Origin: Polymorphospora lycopeni
Lineage (GTDB): Bacteria > Actinomycetota > Actinomycetes > Mycobacteriales > Micromonosporaceae
Direction: 5' to 3'
NCBI RefSeq assembly: GCF_042237075.1
Contig: NZ_JBCGDC010000029.1
Span: forward strand, 9,429-73,428
Length of the DNA: 64,000 nt
The notes beneath the pieces are model-generated. The model had not been told where the DNA came from. It was given only the letters and a program-made list of their open reading frames with translations, and ran no database searches. A program made the position numbers and the translations under genes. Of this stretch, positions 24,651 through 33,180 are shown piece after piece (the first letter of the stretch is position 1; every line of letters starts with the position of its first letter).

Positions 24651-26374
24651 CCGCCACCGGCGGCCCCGTCGGTCCTGGGCCGGCGGGCGTCGGTGAGCCG
24701 GTGGCGGTGACCGCACCGGCCCGGCAGGGTGTCCGGCCGGTCACGCCCGGGTTGTTCGTACGGCTCAAGCTGCGGGTGATGGCCAACAACTTCCGTGGCC
24801 AGGCCTGGCGGATCGGCCTGTTCGTCGGCGGCGGCCTGGTCGGGCTGTTCTTCGCGGCCATGGGATTCCTGCTCTTCGCGGTCACCGGGGTGGCCGACGA
24901 CATCGGCATCGCCCGCCTGGCGGCGGCGTTCGGTGGCGGTGCCCTGGTGCTCGGCTGGCTGTTGTTGCCGTTGGTCTTCTTCGGCGTCGACGAGACGCTC
25001 GACCCGGCCCGGTTCGCGCTGCTGCCGCTGCCCCGGCGGACCCTGGTCGGTGGCCTGTTCATGGCCGCCCTGGTGGGCGTGCCGGCGCTGGCCCTGCTGA
25101 TCGCCACGTCCGGGCTGATCGTGTCGGCGGGGCTGCACGGCGGCTGGTTCGCCGCGCTCGTCGCCGCGGTCGGCGTGGTCGCCGGGCTTTTCCTGTGCGT
25201 CGCGGTGAGCCGGGCGGTGACCAGCGCCTTCGCCACGATGCTGCGGTCGCGGCGGGTCCGCGATCTGGCAGCCGTGCTGCTGGCCGTCCTCGCGGCGCTG
25301 CTCGGCCCGTTGCAGATCGCCGTGCTCGGCGCGGCGGAGAACACCGACTGGCGCCGGTTCAGCAGTGCTGCGGAGATCATCGGGTGGACGCCGTTCGGTG
25401 CCCCGTACACGATGGGCCTGGACGTCGCGGACGGGCGACTGTGGGCCGTACCGGTCAAGCTCGCGCTGCTCGCGGCGACCCTGTCGCTGCTGCTCTGGTG
25501 GTGGTCGCGGTCGCTGGAGTCGGCGATGGTCGGCGCGGTCAGCGGCGGTCCGGCCCGGGCCGCGAAGGGCGAGCCCGGGCAGGCCGTCGACCAACTCTTC
25601 CCGGCGAGCCTGCGCTGGGTGCCGCGTTCCCGGTTCGGTGCGCTGGTCGCCCGCGAGGCGCGCTACTGGTGGCGGGACGCCCGTCGCCGGGCCAACCTGA
25701 TCACGCTGGCGATCGTCGGCATCTTCGTCCCGGTGATGATCAACTTCACCTCGTTCGAATTCAACGGCGACGTCTCCGGCCTGACCGCCTCGCCGACGAC
25801 CGTCGCCCTGTCGATGCTCTTCGTCGGCATACTCGCCGCGGTCACCCTGGCCAACCAGTTCGGCTTCGACGGGAGCGCGTACGCGGCCAACGTCGTCGCT
25901 GGGGTACCCGGCCGGGTGGAACTCCAGGCCCGGGTGGCGGCGTTCTCGCTGTACATCGTGCCGTTCCTGGCCCTGGTCACGGTCGGCTTCGGCCTCCTGC
26001 TCGGCGAGCCGGGCTGGATCGGGATGATCGGTGGCACCGTCGCCGCCGCGTACGGCACCGGACTGGCGGTCAACCTGGTCATGTCGGTGGCCGCCGCGTA
26101 CGCGCTGCCGGAGACGTCGAACCCGTTCGCGATCAACACCGGTGCCGGCGTGGCCAAGAGCATGCTCAGCCTGGTGGCGATGGTGGGATCGGCCGCCCTG
26201 GGCCTGCCGATGATCATCGCCACGGCGCTGCTGCCCGACTTCTGGCTGTGGCTGGCGCTTCCGGTCGGCATCGGCTACGGCTACGGCGCGGTGGCGCTGG
26301 GCACGTACATCACCGGCGACATCCTCGACCGCCGGATGCCGGAGCTGTTGCAGACCGTCACCCCGCGCCGCTAG
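24641..26374 (+). CDS. ABC-2 type transporter permease
   Basis: Membrane subunit of 577 residues with about 12 hydrophobic helices arranged as two halves. A cytoplasmic linker between them contains VPRSRFGALVAREARYWWRDARRR, the amphipathic coupling element typical of large ABC-2 permeases. The ATG at 24641 lies inside the end of the ATPase gene (translational coupling). No substrate clue is visible. Confidence 0.85.
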   Translation: MAVTATGGPVGPGPAGVGEPVAVTAPARQGVRPVTPGLFVRLKLRVMANNFRGQAWRIGLFVGGGLVGLFFAAMGFLLFAVTGVADDIGIARLAAAFGGGALVLGWLLLPLVFFGVDETLDPARFALLPLPRRTLVGGLFMAALVGVPALALLIATSGLIVSAGLHGGWFAALVAAVGVVAGLFLCVAVSRAVTSAFATMLRSRRVRDLAAVLLAVLAALLGPLQIAVLGAAENTDWRRFSSAAEIIGWTPFGAPYTMGLDVADGRLWAVPVKLALLAATLSLLLWWWSRSLESAMVGAVSGGPARAAKGEPGQAVDQLFPASLRWVPRSRFGALVAREARYWWRDARRRANLITLAIVGIFVPVMINFTSFEFNGDVSGLTASPTTVALSMLFVGILAAVTLANQFGFDGSAYAANVVAGVPGRVELQARVAAFSLYIVPFLALVTVGFGLLLGEPGWIGMIGGTVAAAYGTGLAVNLVMSVAAAYALPETSNPFAINTGAGVAKSMLSLVAMVGSAALGLPMIIATALLPDFWLWLALPVGIGYGYGAVALGTYITGDILDRRMPELLQTVTPRR

Positions 26375-26383
26375 CCGGGGACA

Positions 26384-26914
26384 ATGTTTCACGTGAATCA
26401 TCCGGAGCCGGGTGGACGTATCCACCACACCGACCCGTTCGCCGCGCCGGCCCACGAGCGGTCGCCCGTACGCCGGTTGCGGGGCCGGCTGGCGGCGGCC
26501 GTGACGCTGTGGACGGCGCCCGGACCGGCGGGCCTGACCGTGTCGTCCACGCTGGTCGCCGACGGCGAACCGGGCCGGCTGCTCGGTCTGGTCGACGACG
26601 AGTCCGACCTGTGGGCGGCGGTGTCCGCCGCCGGGCGCTTCGCCGTCGCACCGCTCGGGCCGGCCCACCGGCAGCTCGCCGACCGCTTCGCCGGCCTGAT
26701 GCCGGCACCCGGCGGCCTCTTCAGGGGGCACGACTGGACGGAGACCGACTACGGCCCGGTGCCGGCCGACGCCGGCGGCTGGGCCGGGTGCCGCCTCGAC
26801 GGCGCCCGCGAGTACGGCTGGGCGCTGCTGGTCGAGGCGACGATCGAGCACGTCGAACTGGGTGACGACGACCCGGGACCATTGATCCACCACCGGGGCC
26901 GCTACCGCACCTGA
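26384..26914 (+). CDS. Flavin reductase-like (FMN-binding split barrel) protein
   Basis: Product of 176 residues. RGRLAAAVTLWTAPGPAGLTVSSTLVADGEPGRLLGLVDDESDLW and the following FAVAPLGPAHRQLADRFAG match the split-barrel flavin reductase fold. It may reduce or bind FMN; no partner monooxygenase is nearby. The start ATG and first five codons are made from a parS-like sequence. It follows the ABC permease by 9 bp. Confidence 0.75.
   Translation: MFHVNHPEPGGRIHHTDPFAAPAHERSPVRRLRGRLAAAVTLWTAPGPAGLTVSSTLVADGEPGRLLGLVDDESDLWAAVSAAGRFAVAPLGPAHRQLADRFAGLMPAPGGLFRGHDWTETDYGPVPADAGGWAGCRLDGAREYGWALLVEATIEHVELGDDDPGPLIHHRGRYRT
26385..26400. promoter_or_regulatory. parS: parS-like ParB binding site
   Basis: TGTTTCACGTGAATCA differs from the canonical parS TGTTTCACGTGAAACA at one of 16 positions. 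It overlaps the start codon of the flavin-reductase gene. parS sites cluster around bacterial origins, so this supports an origin-proximal position; no other copy was noticed in the window. Confidence 0.75.
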
Positions 26915-27091
26915 TCCCGCGATCAGCGTCTTCTCCGCCGTTCGGCGACGTGACCGGGGTCACTCGGCGCAGCCAATCGCCCGTTCGGCGCACCCGGTCG
27001 CAATGACGAGGATCACAGCTTCCCGTCGATGGGTACACCTCCCTACGGTGCGCAGGACCCACTCACGTCCTGCACAAAGGTGGTGACCCGC

Positions 27092-27442
27092 ATGAGTACG
27101 GATACACCCGCGCCGACCACGTCCACGCCGGACCGATACGTCGTCGTGCAGCGGTCGGACGAGTTCGCCGGGCTACGCAAGGCGTTGCGCGGCTTCATCT
27201 TCCCGATGACCGTCGCGTTCTTCCTCTGGTACGCGCTCTACGTGATCCTCTCCGCGTACGCGCGGGACTTCATGGGCACCAAACTGTTCGGCAACATCAA
27301 CATCGCCCTTCTCTTCGGCCTGCTCCAGTTCGTCACCACGTTCCTGATCGCCTGGCTGTACTCCCGGTACGCCGCCCGGAAGGTGGACCCGATCGCCGAA
27401 CGGATCCACGCCGACCTCGAAGGGAAGGGTGACAAGCGGTGA
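27092..27442 (+). CDS. DUF485 domain-containing membrane protein
   Basis: Product of 116 residues, close to the YjcH type. Two helices (GFIFPMTVAFFLWYALYVIL and LFGLLQFVTTFLIAWLY) are followed by SRYAARKVDPIAERI. It is the conserved small partner of acetate/glycolate symporters, gene-coupled here by a 4-bp overlap with actP. The ATG at 27092 follows AAAGGTGGTGA. The family likely assists symporter assembly, which is not proven. Confidence 0.9.
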   Translation: MSTDTPAPTTSTPDRYVVVQRSDEFAGLRKALRGFIFPMTVAFFLWYALYVILSAYARDFMGTKLFGNINIALLFGLLQFVTTFLIAWLYSRYAARKVDPIAERIHADLEGKGDKR

Positions 27443-29148
27443 GCGGCAACCTGACGCTCGACGGCGTCGTCGACGGCGTACGCAACCTCGCCGCCGAGGC
27501 CGGCAACAGCACGGCCCGGACCCTGACCATCACGCTGTTCCTGGTGTTCGTCGCGGTGACGCTGGGCATCACGCTCTGGGCCAGCCGGCAGACCAAGACC
27601 GCCACCGACTTCTACGCCGGTGGCCGGTCGTTCTCCGGCTTCCAGAACGGGATGGCGATCGGCGGCGACTACCTGTCGGCGGCGTCGTTCCGCGGCATCG
27701 CCGGCATGATCGCCCGGTACGGCTACGACGGCTTCCTCTACTCGATCGGCTTCCTCGTCGCCTGGCTGGTGGCCCTGCTGCTGGTGGCGGAGCTGCTCCG
27801 GAACTCGGGCCGATACACGATGGCCGACGTGCTGGCGTTCCGGATGCGGCAGCGTCCGGTGCGTACCGCCGCCGCCGTCTCCACGATCACCGTGTCGATC
27901 TTCTACCTGCTGGCCCAGATGGTCGGCGCGGGCGCCCTGGTGGCGCTGCTGCTCGGCATCCGGCCCGGCACGACGTTCCTCGGCATGGACGCCGACACCG
28001 CCAAGGTCGCCACCATCATCCTGGTCGGCGCCCTGATGATCATCTACGTGACGGTCGGCGGCATGAAGGGCACCACCTACGTGCAGATCGTCAAGGCGTT
28101 CCTGCTGATGGGCGGCGCGCTGATCATGACGGTGCTGGTGCTGGCGCACTACAAGTTCAACCTGTCGGCGCTGCTCGGCGACGCGGCGGCCACCTCCGGC
28201 AAAGGCAACGCGTTCCTCGAACCCGGGCTGAGATACGGCGTCGAGGTCGCCGGCAACGCGACACAGACCTTCTACAACAAGATGGACCTGCTGTCGCTGG
28301 GCATCGCGCTGGTGCTCGGCACCGCCGGCCTGCCACACATCCTGATCCGCTTCTACACGGTGCCGACGGCCAAGGCGGCCCGCAAGAGCGTGCTGTGGGC
28401 GATCGGCATCATCGGCACCTTCTACCTGTTCACCCTGGCCCTGGGCTTCGGCGCGGCGGCCCTGGTCGGCGGCGAGGCGATCACCACCCAGGACGCGGCC
28501 GGAAACACCGCGGCACCACAGCTCGCCCAGGCCCTCGGCGTCGACTTCTTCGGCGGCGAACTCGGCGGCGCGGCGATGCTCGCGGTGATCGCCGCGGTCG
28601 CGTTCGCCACCATCCTGGCGGTGGTGGCCGGCCTGACCCTGGCCTCGTCGTCCAGCCTGGCCCACGACTTCTACGCCAACGTGCTCAAGCGGGGCGAGGC
28701 GTCGGAGCGCCAGGAGGTACGGGTGGCCCGGATCTCCGCCTTCGTGATCGGCGCGGTCTCCATCGTGTTGTCGATCTTCGCGCAGAACCTCAACGTGGCG
28801 TTCCTGGTGGCGCTGGCCTTCGCGGTCGCCGCCTCCGGCAACCTGCCGGCGATCCTCTACAGCCTGTTCTGGAAACGGTTCAACACCTCGGGCGCGGTCT
28901 GGTCGATCTACGGCGGCCTGCTCGCCGCGGTGGTGCTGGTCTTCTTCTCCCCGGTGGTCTCCGGTGCCCCGTCGTCGATGTTCCCCGACGCGGACTGGCA
29001 GTGGTTCCCGCTGTCCAACCCGGGCATCATCTCGATCCCGCTCGGCTTCCTCGCCGGCTGGATCGGGACGGTGATCTCCAAGGAACGCGACGAGGACAAG
29101 TACGCCGAACTGGAGGTCAGGTCGCTGACCGGACACGGCGCGCACTGA
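27439..29148 (+). CDS. actP: Cation/acetate symporter, copy 2
   Basis: SSS-family transporter of 569 residues, about 13 helices. TKTATDFYAGGRSFSGFQNGMAIGGDYLSAASF, GGMKGTTYVQIVKAFLL, GTAGLPHILIRFYTVP and AFATILAVVAGLTLASSSSLAHDFYANV follow the ActP consensus closely, so acetate and related monocarboxylates are the likely substrates. The GTG start overlaps the DUF485 stop. A G12C34 run follows 14 bp after the stop and may be a sequence artefact. Confidence 0.92.
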   Translation: MSGNLTLDGVVDGVRNLAAEAGNSTARTLTITLFLVFVAVTLGITLWASRQTKTATDFYAGGRSFSGFQNGMAIGGDYLSAASFRGIAGMIARYGYDGFLYSIGFLVAWLVALLLVAELLRNSGRYTMADVLAFRMRQRPVRTAAAVSTITVSIFYLLAQMVGAGALVALLLGIRPGTTFLGMDADTAKVATIILVGALMIIYVTVGGMKGTTYVQIVKAFLLMGGALIMTVLVLAHYKFNLSALLGDAAATSGKGNAFLEPGLRYGVEVAGNATQTFYNKMDLLSLGIALVLGTAGLPHILIRFYTVPTAKAARKSVLWAIGIIGTFYLFTLALGFGAAALVGGEAITTQDAAGNTAAPQLAQALGVDFFGGELGGAAMLAVIAAVAFATILAVVAGLTLASSSSLAHDFYANVLKRGEASERQEVRVARISAFVIGAVSIVLSIFAQNLNVAFLVALAFAVAASGNLPAILYSLFWKRFNTSGAVWSIYGGLLAAVVLVFFSPVVSGAPSSMFPDADWQWFPLSNPGIISIPLGFLAGWIGTVISKERDEDKYAELEVRSLTGHGAH

Positions 29149-29162
29149 CCGCGACCGGTGGC

Positions 29163-29210
<48 letters not shown>

Positions 29211-29274
29211 CGGGTCGGGCGCCGAGGTCCACTCACCTCATGCCGGGCCCGATCGCGACAAGTAGGCTGACGGC

Positions 29275-30252
29275 ATGGTGGTAGCTCAACGTTATGGAAA
29301 AGGTCAGCGAATCCTCGTCACCGGCGGTGCGGGCTTCATGCCGTCGCATCTCGTCGATGCGCTGCTGGCCCGGGGCTGCACCGTCGTCGCGATCGACAAC
29401 TTCGTGACCGGATCCAAGAACAACGTTGCCCACCTGGCCGAAAACCCGCTGTTCACGCTGGTGGAGGCGGATGTTTCGGACGGTCTGCCGGTGCACCACC
29501 CGGCCGTGGCCGAGCGGTTCGACGCCATCATGCACATGGCGTCGCCGGCGAGTCCGAAGGATTTCGCCACCCTGCCGGTCGAGATCCTGCGGGTGGGTTC
29601 GCTGGCCACCATCCACCTGCTCGAACGGGCGGTCACCGACGGTGCCAGGTTCATCATGGCGTCGACGTCCGAGGCGTACGGCGACCCGCTGGTCCACCCG
29701 CAGCCGGAGTCGTACTGGGGCAACGTCAACCCGGTCGGCATCCGCAGCGTCTACGACGAGGCCAAGCGGTTCGCCGAGGCCACGACGATGGCCTACCACC
29801 GCTACCGGGGCGCCGACGTCGGCATCGTACGGATCTTCAACACGTACGGTCCCCGGATGCGGCCCGACGACGGCCGGGCCATCCCGACGTTCATCACCCA
29901 GGCGCTGCGCGGCGAGCCGATCACGGTGCACGGCACCGGCACCCAGACCCGGTCCATCTGCTACGTCGACGACCTGGTCAAGGGCATCCTGCTGCTGCTC
30001 GACTCGTCCGAGACCGGTCCGGTCAACTGCGGCACCGAACACGAGGTGACGATGCGCGACCTGGCGGAGCTGATCGTGTCACTGACCGGCAGCACGTCGA
30101 CCGTCACCTACCTCACCCGGACCGCCGACGACCCGGAGATGCGTCGCCCCGATCTGACCCTGGCCCGGGAGCGGCTCGGCTATACCCCGTCGGTGCCGCC
30201 CGAGGATGGCCTGCGCCGCACGATCGCCCACTTCAGCGCTCACCTGAACTGA
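29275..30252 (+). CDS. NAD-dependent epimerase/dehydratase, UDP-glucuronate decarboxylase-like
   Basis: Extended short-chain dehydrogenase of 325 residues. Catalytic Tyr160 and Lys164 lie in RSVYDEAKRFAE, and STSEAYGDPLVHPQPESYWGNVNP is diagnostic of UDP-xylose synthases (UXS). The dinucleotide loop reads TGGAGFMPSHL, where the usual TGGAGFIGSHL has Gly: Pro23 replaces the third glycine. It would make UDP-xylose from UDP-glucuronate. The three LCP genes that follow suggest use in a wall glycopolymer; xylose is a known whole-cell sugar of Micromonospora. Confidence 0.82.
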   Translation: MVVAQRYGKGQRILVTGGAGFMPSHLVDALLARGCTVVAIDNFVTGSKNNVAHLAENPLFTLVEADVSDGLPVHHPAVAERFDAIMHMASPASPKDFATLPVEILRVGSLATIHLLERAVTDGARFIMASTSEAYGDPLVHPQPESYWGNVNPVGIRSVYDEAKRFAEATTMAYHRYRGADVGIVRIFNTYGPRMRPDDGRAIPTFITQALRGEPITVHGTGTQTRSICYVDDLVKGILLLLDSSETGPVNCGTEHEVTMRDLAELIVSLTGSTSTVTYLTRTADDPEMRRPDLTLARERLGYTPSVPPEDGLRRTIAHFSAHLN

Positions 30253-30335
30253 TCGGGGGAGGGGCGATCCCGACTTCGTGCCGCCATCGTCGTGCCTGAA
30301 CTGCGCTTTTCGCATCTGTCCGTACTCTGAAAAGC

Positions 30336-31565
30336 ATGGCAGCCAGGACGTCTCCCCACGATGGCTCATACCGCCGGTCTTCGATCCCTCAGGCCGGCTC
30401 CGGCGGTTCGGGCCGGATTTCCGGCCGTGCCCGGGTCGGCGGTCAAGCCGGCGCTCGGCAGCCGGGCCACCCCGCGTCGGGCGGTGGGTCCGGCGGCGGG
30501 CCTCGCCCGCCCTACGGCCGGTCCGGCGGAGCGGTCCGGTCGGGCCGGCGCGGGCCACGTCCCAGGTGGGGCCGGATCGCCCTGGTGGCCGGGCTCGCGG
30601 TGCTGGTGCTCAGCCTGCTGGGCGCCGGCGGCATGTGGGTGTACGCGAGCAGCCTGGAAAGCGACCTGGACCGCACCGACGCGTTCTCGGACATCACCGG
30701 TGGACGACCCGAGTCGGTCACCGGGGCGCTCAACATCCTCCTGGTCGGCACCGACTCCCGTGATCCGGATGCCCCGCTGGACCAGCCCGGCGAGTGGCGC
30801 GCCGACACGGTGATCATCATGCACATCCCGGCCTCGCACGACGAGGCGTACCTGGTCTCCATCCCGCGCGACCTCTACGTGCCGATTCCGGAGAACGCGG
30901 GCGCGCCCTGCGGTTCGGGACAGCGGTCGAAGATCAACGCGGCGTTCGCGTGGGGCGGCCTGCCACTCGCCGTACACACGGTGGAGTGCTTCACCGACAT
31001 CCGGATGGACCACGTCATGGCCGTCGACTTCGGTGGGTTCAAGGAGGTCACCGACGCTCTCGGCGGGGTGGAACTGTACGTCGAGCAGGACACCACCTCG
31101 ATCCACAAGCCGTACCGCAAGTTCAGCAAGGGTACGAACCACATGAACGGCACCGAGGCGCTCGACTGGATCCGCCAGCGCAAGCAGTTCCCGGACGGTG
31201 ACTTCGCCCGGATGCGCCACCAGCAGGAGTTCCTGCGGGCGCTGATGGACAAGGCGGTGAGCACCGGCACGCTGACCAACCCGAAGAAGATGAACGACTT
31301 CCTCAAGGCCACGACCGCCGCGGTCACCGTCGACGAGGGGTTCTCGCTGGTCGACATGGCGGTCAAGTTCCGCAACCTGCGGGGCGACAACCTGCGCTTC
31401 ATGACCAGCCCGCACAACGGCAGCGAGACCATCAACGGCGAGTCGGTGGTCGTCTCGGACCGGGAGAAGGCGCTCGCGATGTACAAGGCGATGGCGGCCG
31501 ACAAGATGGCCGACTGGGTGCGGGCGAACGCCGAACCGTCGCCGTCGGCCGACAACGGCGGCTGA
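30336..31565 (+). CDS. LCP family glycopolymer transferase, copy 1
   Basis: LytR-CpsA-Psr protein of 409 residues. A Gly/Arg/Ser-rich cytoplasmic tail (1-78) precedes one membrane helix (IALVAGLAVLVLSLLGAGGMWVY) and an extracytoplasmic LCP domain with ILLVGTDSRD, RADTVIIMHI, LVSIPRDLYVPIP, INAAFAWGG and ALDWIRQRKQFPDGDFARMRHQQ. LCP enzymes attach glycopolymers from lipid carriers to peptidoglycan. First of three tandem paralogues. Confidence 0.92.
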   Translation: MAARTSPHDGSYRRSSIPQAGSGGSGRISGRARVGGQAGARQPGHPASGGGSGGGPRPPYGRSGGAVRSGRRGPRPRWGRIALVAGLAVLVLSLLGAGGMWVYASSLESDLDRTDAFSDITGGRPESVTGALNILLVGTDSRDPDAPLDQPGEWRADTVIIMHIPASHDEAYLVSIPRDLYVPIPENAGAPCGSGQRSKINAAFAWGGLPLAVHTVECFTDIRMDHVMAVDFGGFKEVTDALGGVELYVEQDTTSIHKPYRKFSKGTNHMNGTEALDWIRQRKQFPDGDFARMRHQQEFLRALMDKAVSTGTLTNPKKMNDFLKATTAAVTVDEGFSLVDMAVKFRNLRGDNLRFMTSPHNGSETINGESVVVSDREKALAMYKAMAADKMADWVRANAEPSPSADNGG

Positions 31566-31742
31566 TCGCCTGGTCAAGCCGGGTACGGCGGGGCGGAGCG
31601 GGCGGGTGCCCGGCCGCCCCGGCGGCGTCGCGGAGGCTACCGACCAGTATTGGTCACAAAATCGAAACAGGATGGGGGCTCGCGAGAACGGATCGGTGTC
31701 CGTACAGTGACGTCGGCCCATCGTCCCGCCCCTGGAGTACCA

Positions 31743-32939
31743 ATGCCCGTCGAGACCCCCAGACGGACCCGATCGGCCCGTTCGGCACCCCCGCCCAGCC
31801 GTTCGGCCACCGCACGGAGCCATTCGAAGCCGGCGAAACGCACCAAACGCAAGGATCCGCTCTGGTCGCGGCTACTGGTGATCGCGGGCGCGTTCCTGAT
31901 GATGGTCAGCGGAGGGGCCATCGTCGGCACCAAGGTCATCATCGACCAGGCGACCAGCAACATCGCACAGGACGACCTGCTGGGCATCGCCGGCACGAAC
32001 GACCAGGGCGGCAACGACCTTGACGGGCCGATCAACATGCTGCTGCTCGGTGTCGACCTCAGGAAGGGCTGGGACAAGAACGACACCCGGGCCGACACCA
32101 TCATCATCCTGCACATCCCCGCCACCCACGACCAGGCATACCTGATCTCCATCCCCCGGGACACGGAGGTGACCGCCCCGGCGTTCCCGAAGAGCGGCTT
32201 CCAGGGCGGGGTCGGGAAGATCACCGACATGTTCCACGCGGGCGCCCAGAACGGTGGCGAGTGGTCCGGTGGGGCCCAGTTGGTCGCCCAGACCATCAAG
32301 AACTTCAGCGGCATCACCTTCAACGGCGCCGCGATCATCGACTTCAGCGGCTTCAAGGGCATCATCGACGCGCTCGGCAGTGTGCGGATGTGCGTCGACC
32401 AGGAGGTCGAGTCGATCCACATGCTGACCCGGGAGCGGGACGGCTACCCGGTCTACATCTCCGACAAGGAGCGGCACTCGGGCGAGAAGCTGAACCCGGT
32501 GGTCTACAAGAAGGGCTGCCGGGAGATGAAGGGCTGGGAGGCGCTGGACTACTCCCGGCAGCGCTACGGCCTGGACAACGGCGACTACGACCGCCAGAAA
32601 AACCAGCAGCAACTGGTCAAGGCGATCGCCAAGAAGGCCGTCGACAGCGGGGCCATGACCAACCCGATGAAGATCAACGAGTTGATGAAGGCGGCCGGTG
32701 AGGCGTTCGTCCTGGACACCGCCGGCACGCCGGTCGCCGACTTCGTCTTCACCCTGCGGGGCGTCGCGGCCAACGACATGGTGATGCTGCGCACCAACGG
32801 GGGCACCTTCAACGGCAACAACTCCGGCCGCGAGGCGCTCCAGCCGATCAGTCTCGAGATGTTCGAGGCGGTCAAGAACGACCGGCTCGCCGAGTTCGTC
32901 ATGAACAACCCGACCGTGATGGCGAACAACAAGTCGTAG
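31743..32939 (+). CDS. LCP family glycopolymer transferase, copy 2
   Basis: LCP protein of 398 residues. A basic N-tail (RTKRKDPLWSR) precedes one membrane helix (LLVIAGAFLMMVSGGAIVG) and the LCP domain: MLLLGVDLR, RADTIIILHIPATHDQAYLISIPRDTEV, ALDYSRQRYGLDNGDYDRQKNQQQL. The ATG at 31743 has GGAG at good spacing; a TTG at 31650 is an alternative. It sits between two paralogues and is likely functionally redundant. Confidence 0.92.
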   Translation: MPVETPRRTRSARSAPPPSRSATARSHSKPAKRTKRKDPLWSRLLVIAGAFLMMVSGGAIVGTKVIIDQATSNIAQDDLLGIAGTNDQGGNDLDGPINMLLLGVDLRKGWDKNDTRADTIIILHIPATHDQAYLISIPRDTEVTAPAFPKSGFQGGVGKITDMFHAGAQNGGEWSGGAQLVAQTIKNFSGITFNGAAIIDFSGFKGIIDALGSVRMCVDQEVESIHMLTRERDGYPVYISDKERHSGEKLNPVVYKKGCREMKGWEALDYSRQRYGLDNGDYDRQKNQQQLVKAIAKKAVDSGAMTNPMKINELMKAAGEAFVLDTAGTPVADFVFTLRGVAANDMVMLRTNGGTFNGNNSGREALQPISLEMFEAVKNDRLAEFVMNNPTVMANNKS

Positions 32940-32980
32940 CACCACCCAAGGTCGGCAAAACACCATCAACTCAGGCAAGT

Positions 32981-33026
32981 CCTCCCTACGCTGACGTGAG
33001 AAGGGTTCACGCCATGCGTAGGGAGG
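32981..33026. promoter_or_regulatory. Strong hairpin masking the ribosome site of the third LCP gene
   Basis: CCTCCCTACGC (32981-32991) and GCGTAGGGAGG (33016-33026) are perfect 11-bp arms. Pairing continues inward (TGACGTGA with TCACGCCA, one mismatch) to a 7-nt loop. The right arm contains the only good Shine-Dalgarno before the third LCP gene. It may be a terminator for copy 2, an RNA translation switch or an operator. Confidence 0.65.
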
Positions 33027-33180
33027 CGTCACGTCCAGATCCGAACGGGCGGACCCGGACCGGAACCGCCCGACCGGCACCGAGCGGGGCGGCACGCTGG
33101 CCGTACGGCCCCGGGACGACGCGGAAGCGCCCCGGCCACCCGCCCCACGCTGGACCCGCGCCCTGATCACCCTGGGCCTG

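Noticed and set aside
24440..26893. Very long open frame on the minus strand opposite the ABC permease
   Set aside because: Composition is Arg/Gly/Pro/Gln-rich with no family motif; it is the antisense shadow of a clear membrane protein in GC-rich DNA.
33014..33166. Small gene starting at ATG 33014
   Set aside because: It is out of frame with the LCP gene, lacks coding bias and its ATG lies within the hairpin; the LCP frame carries the codon signal.
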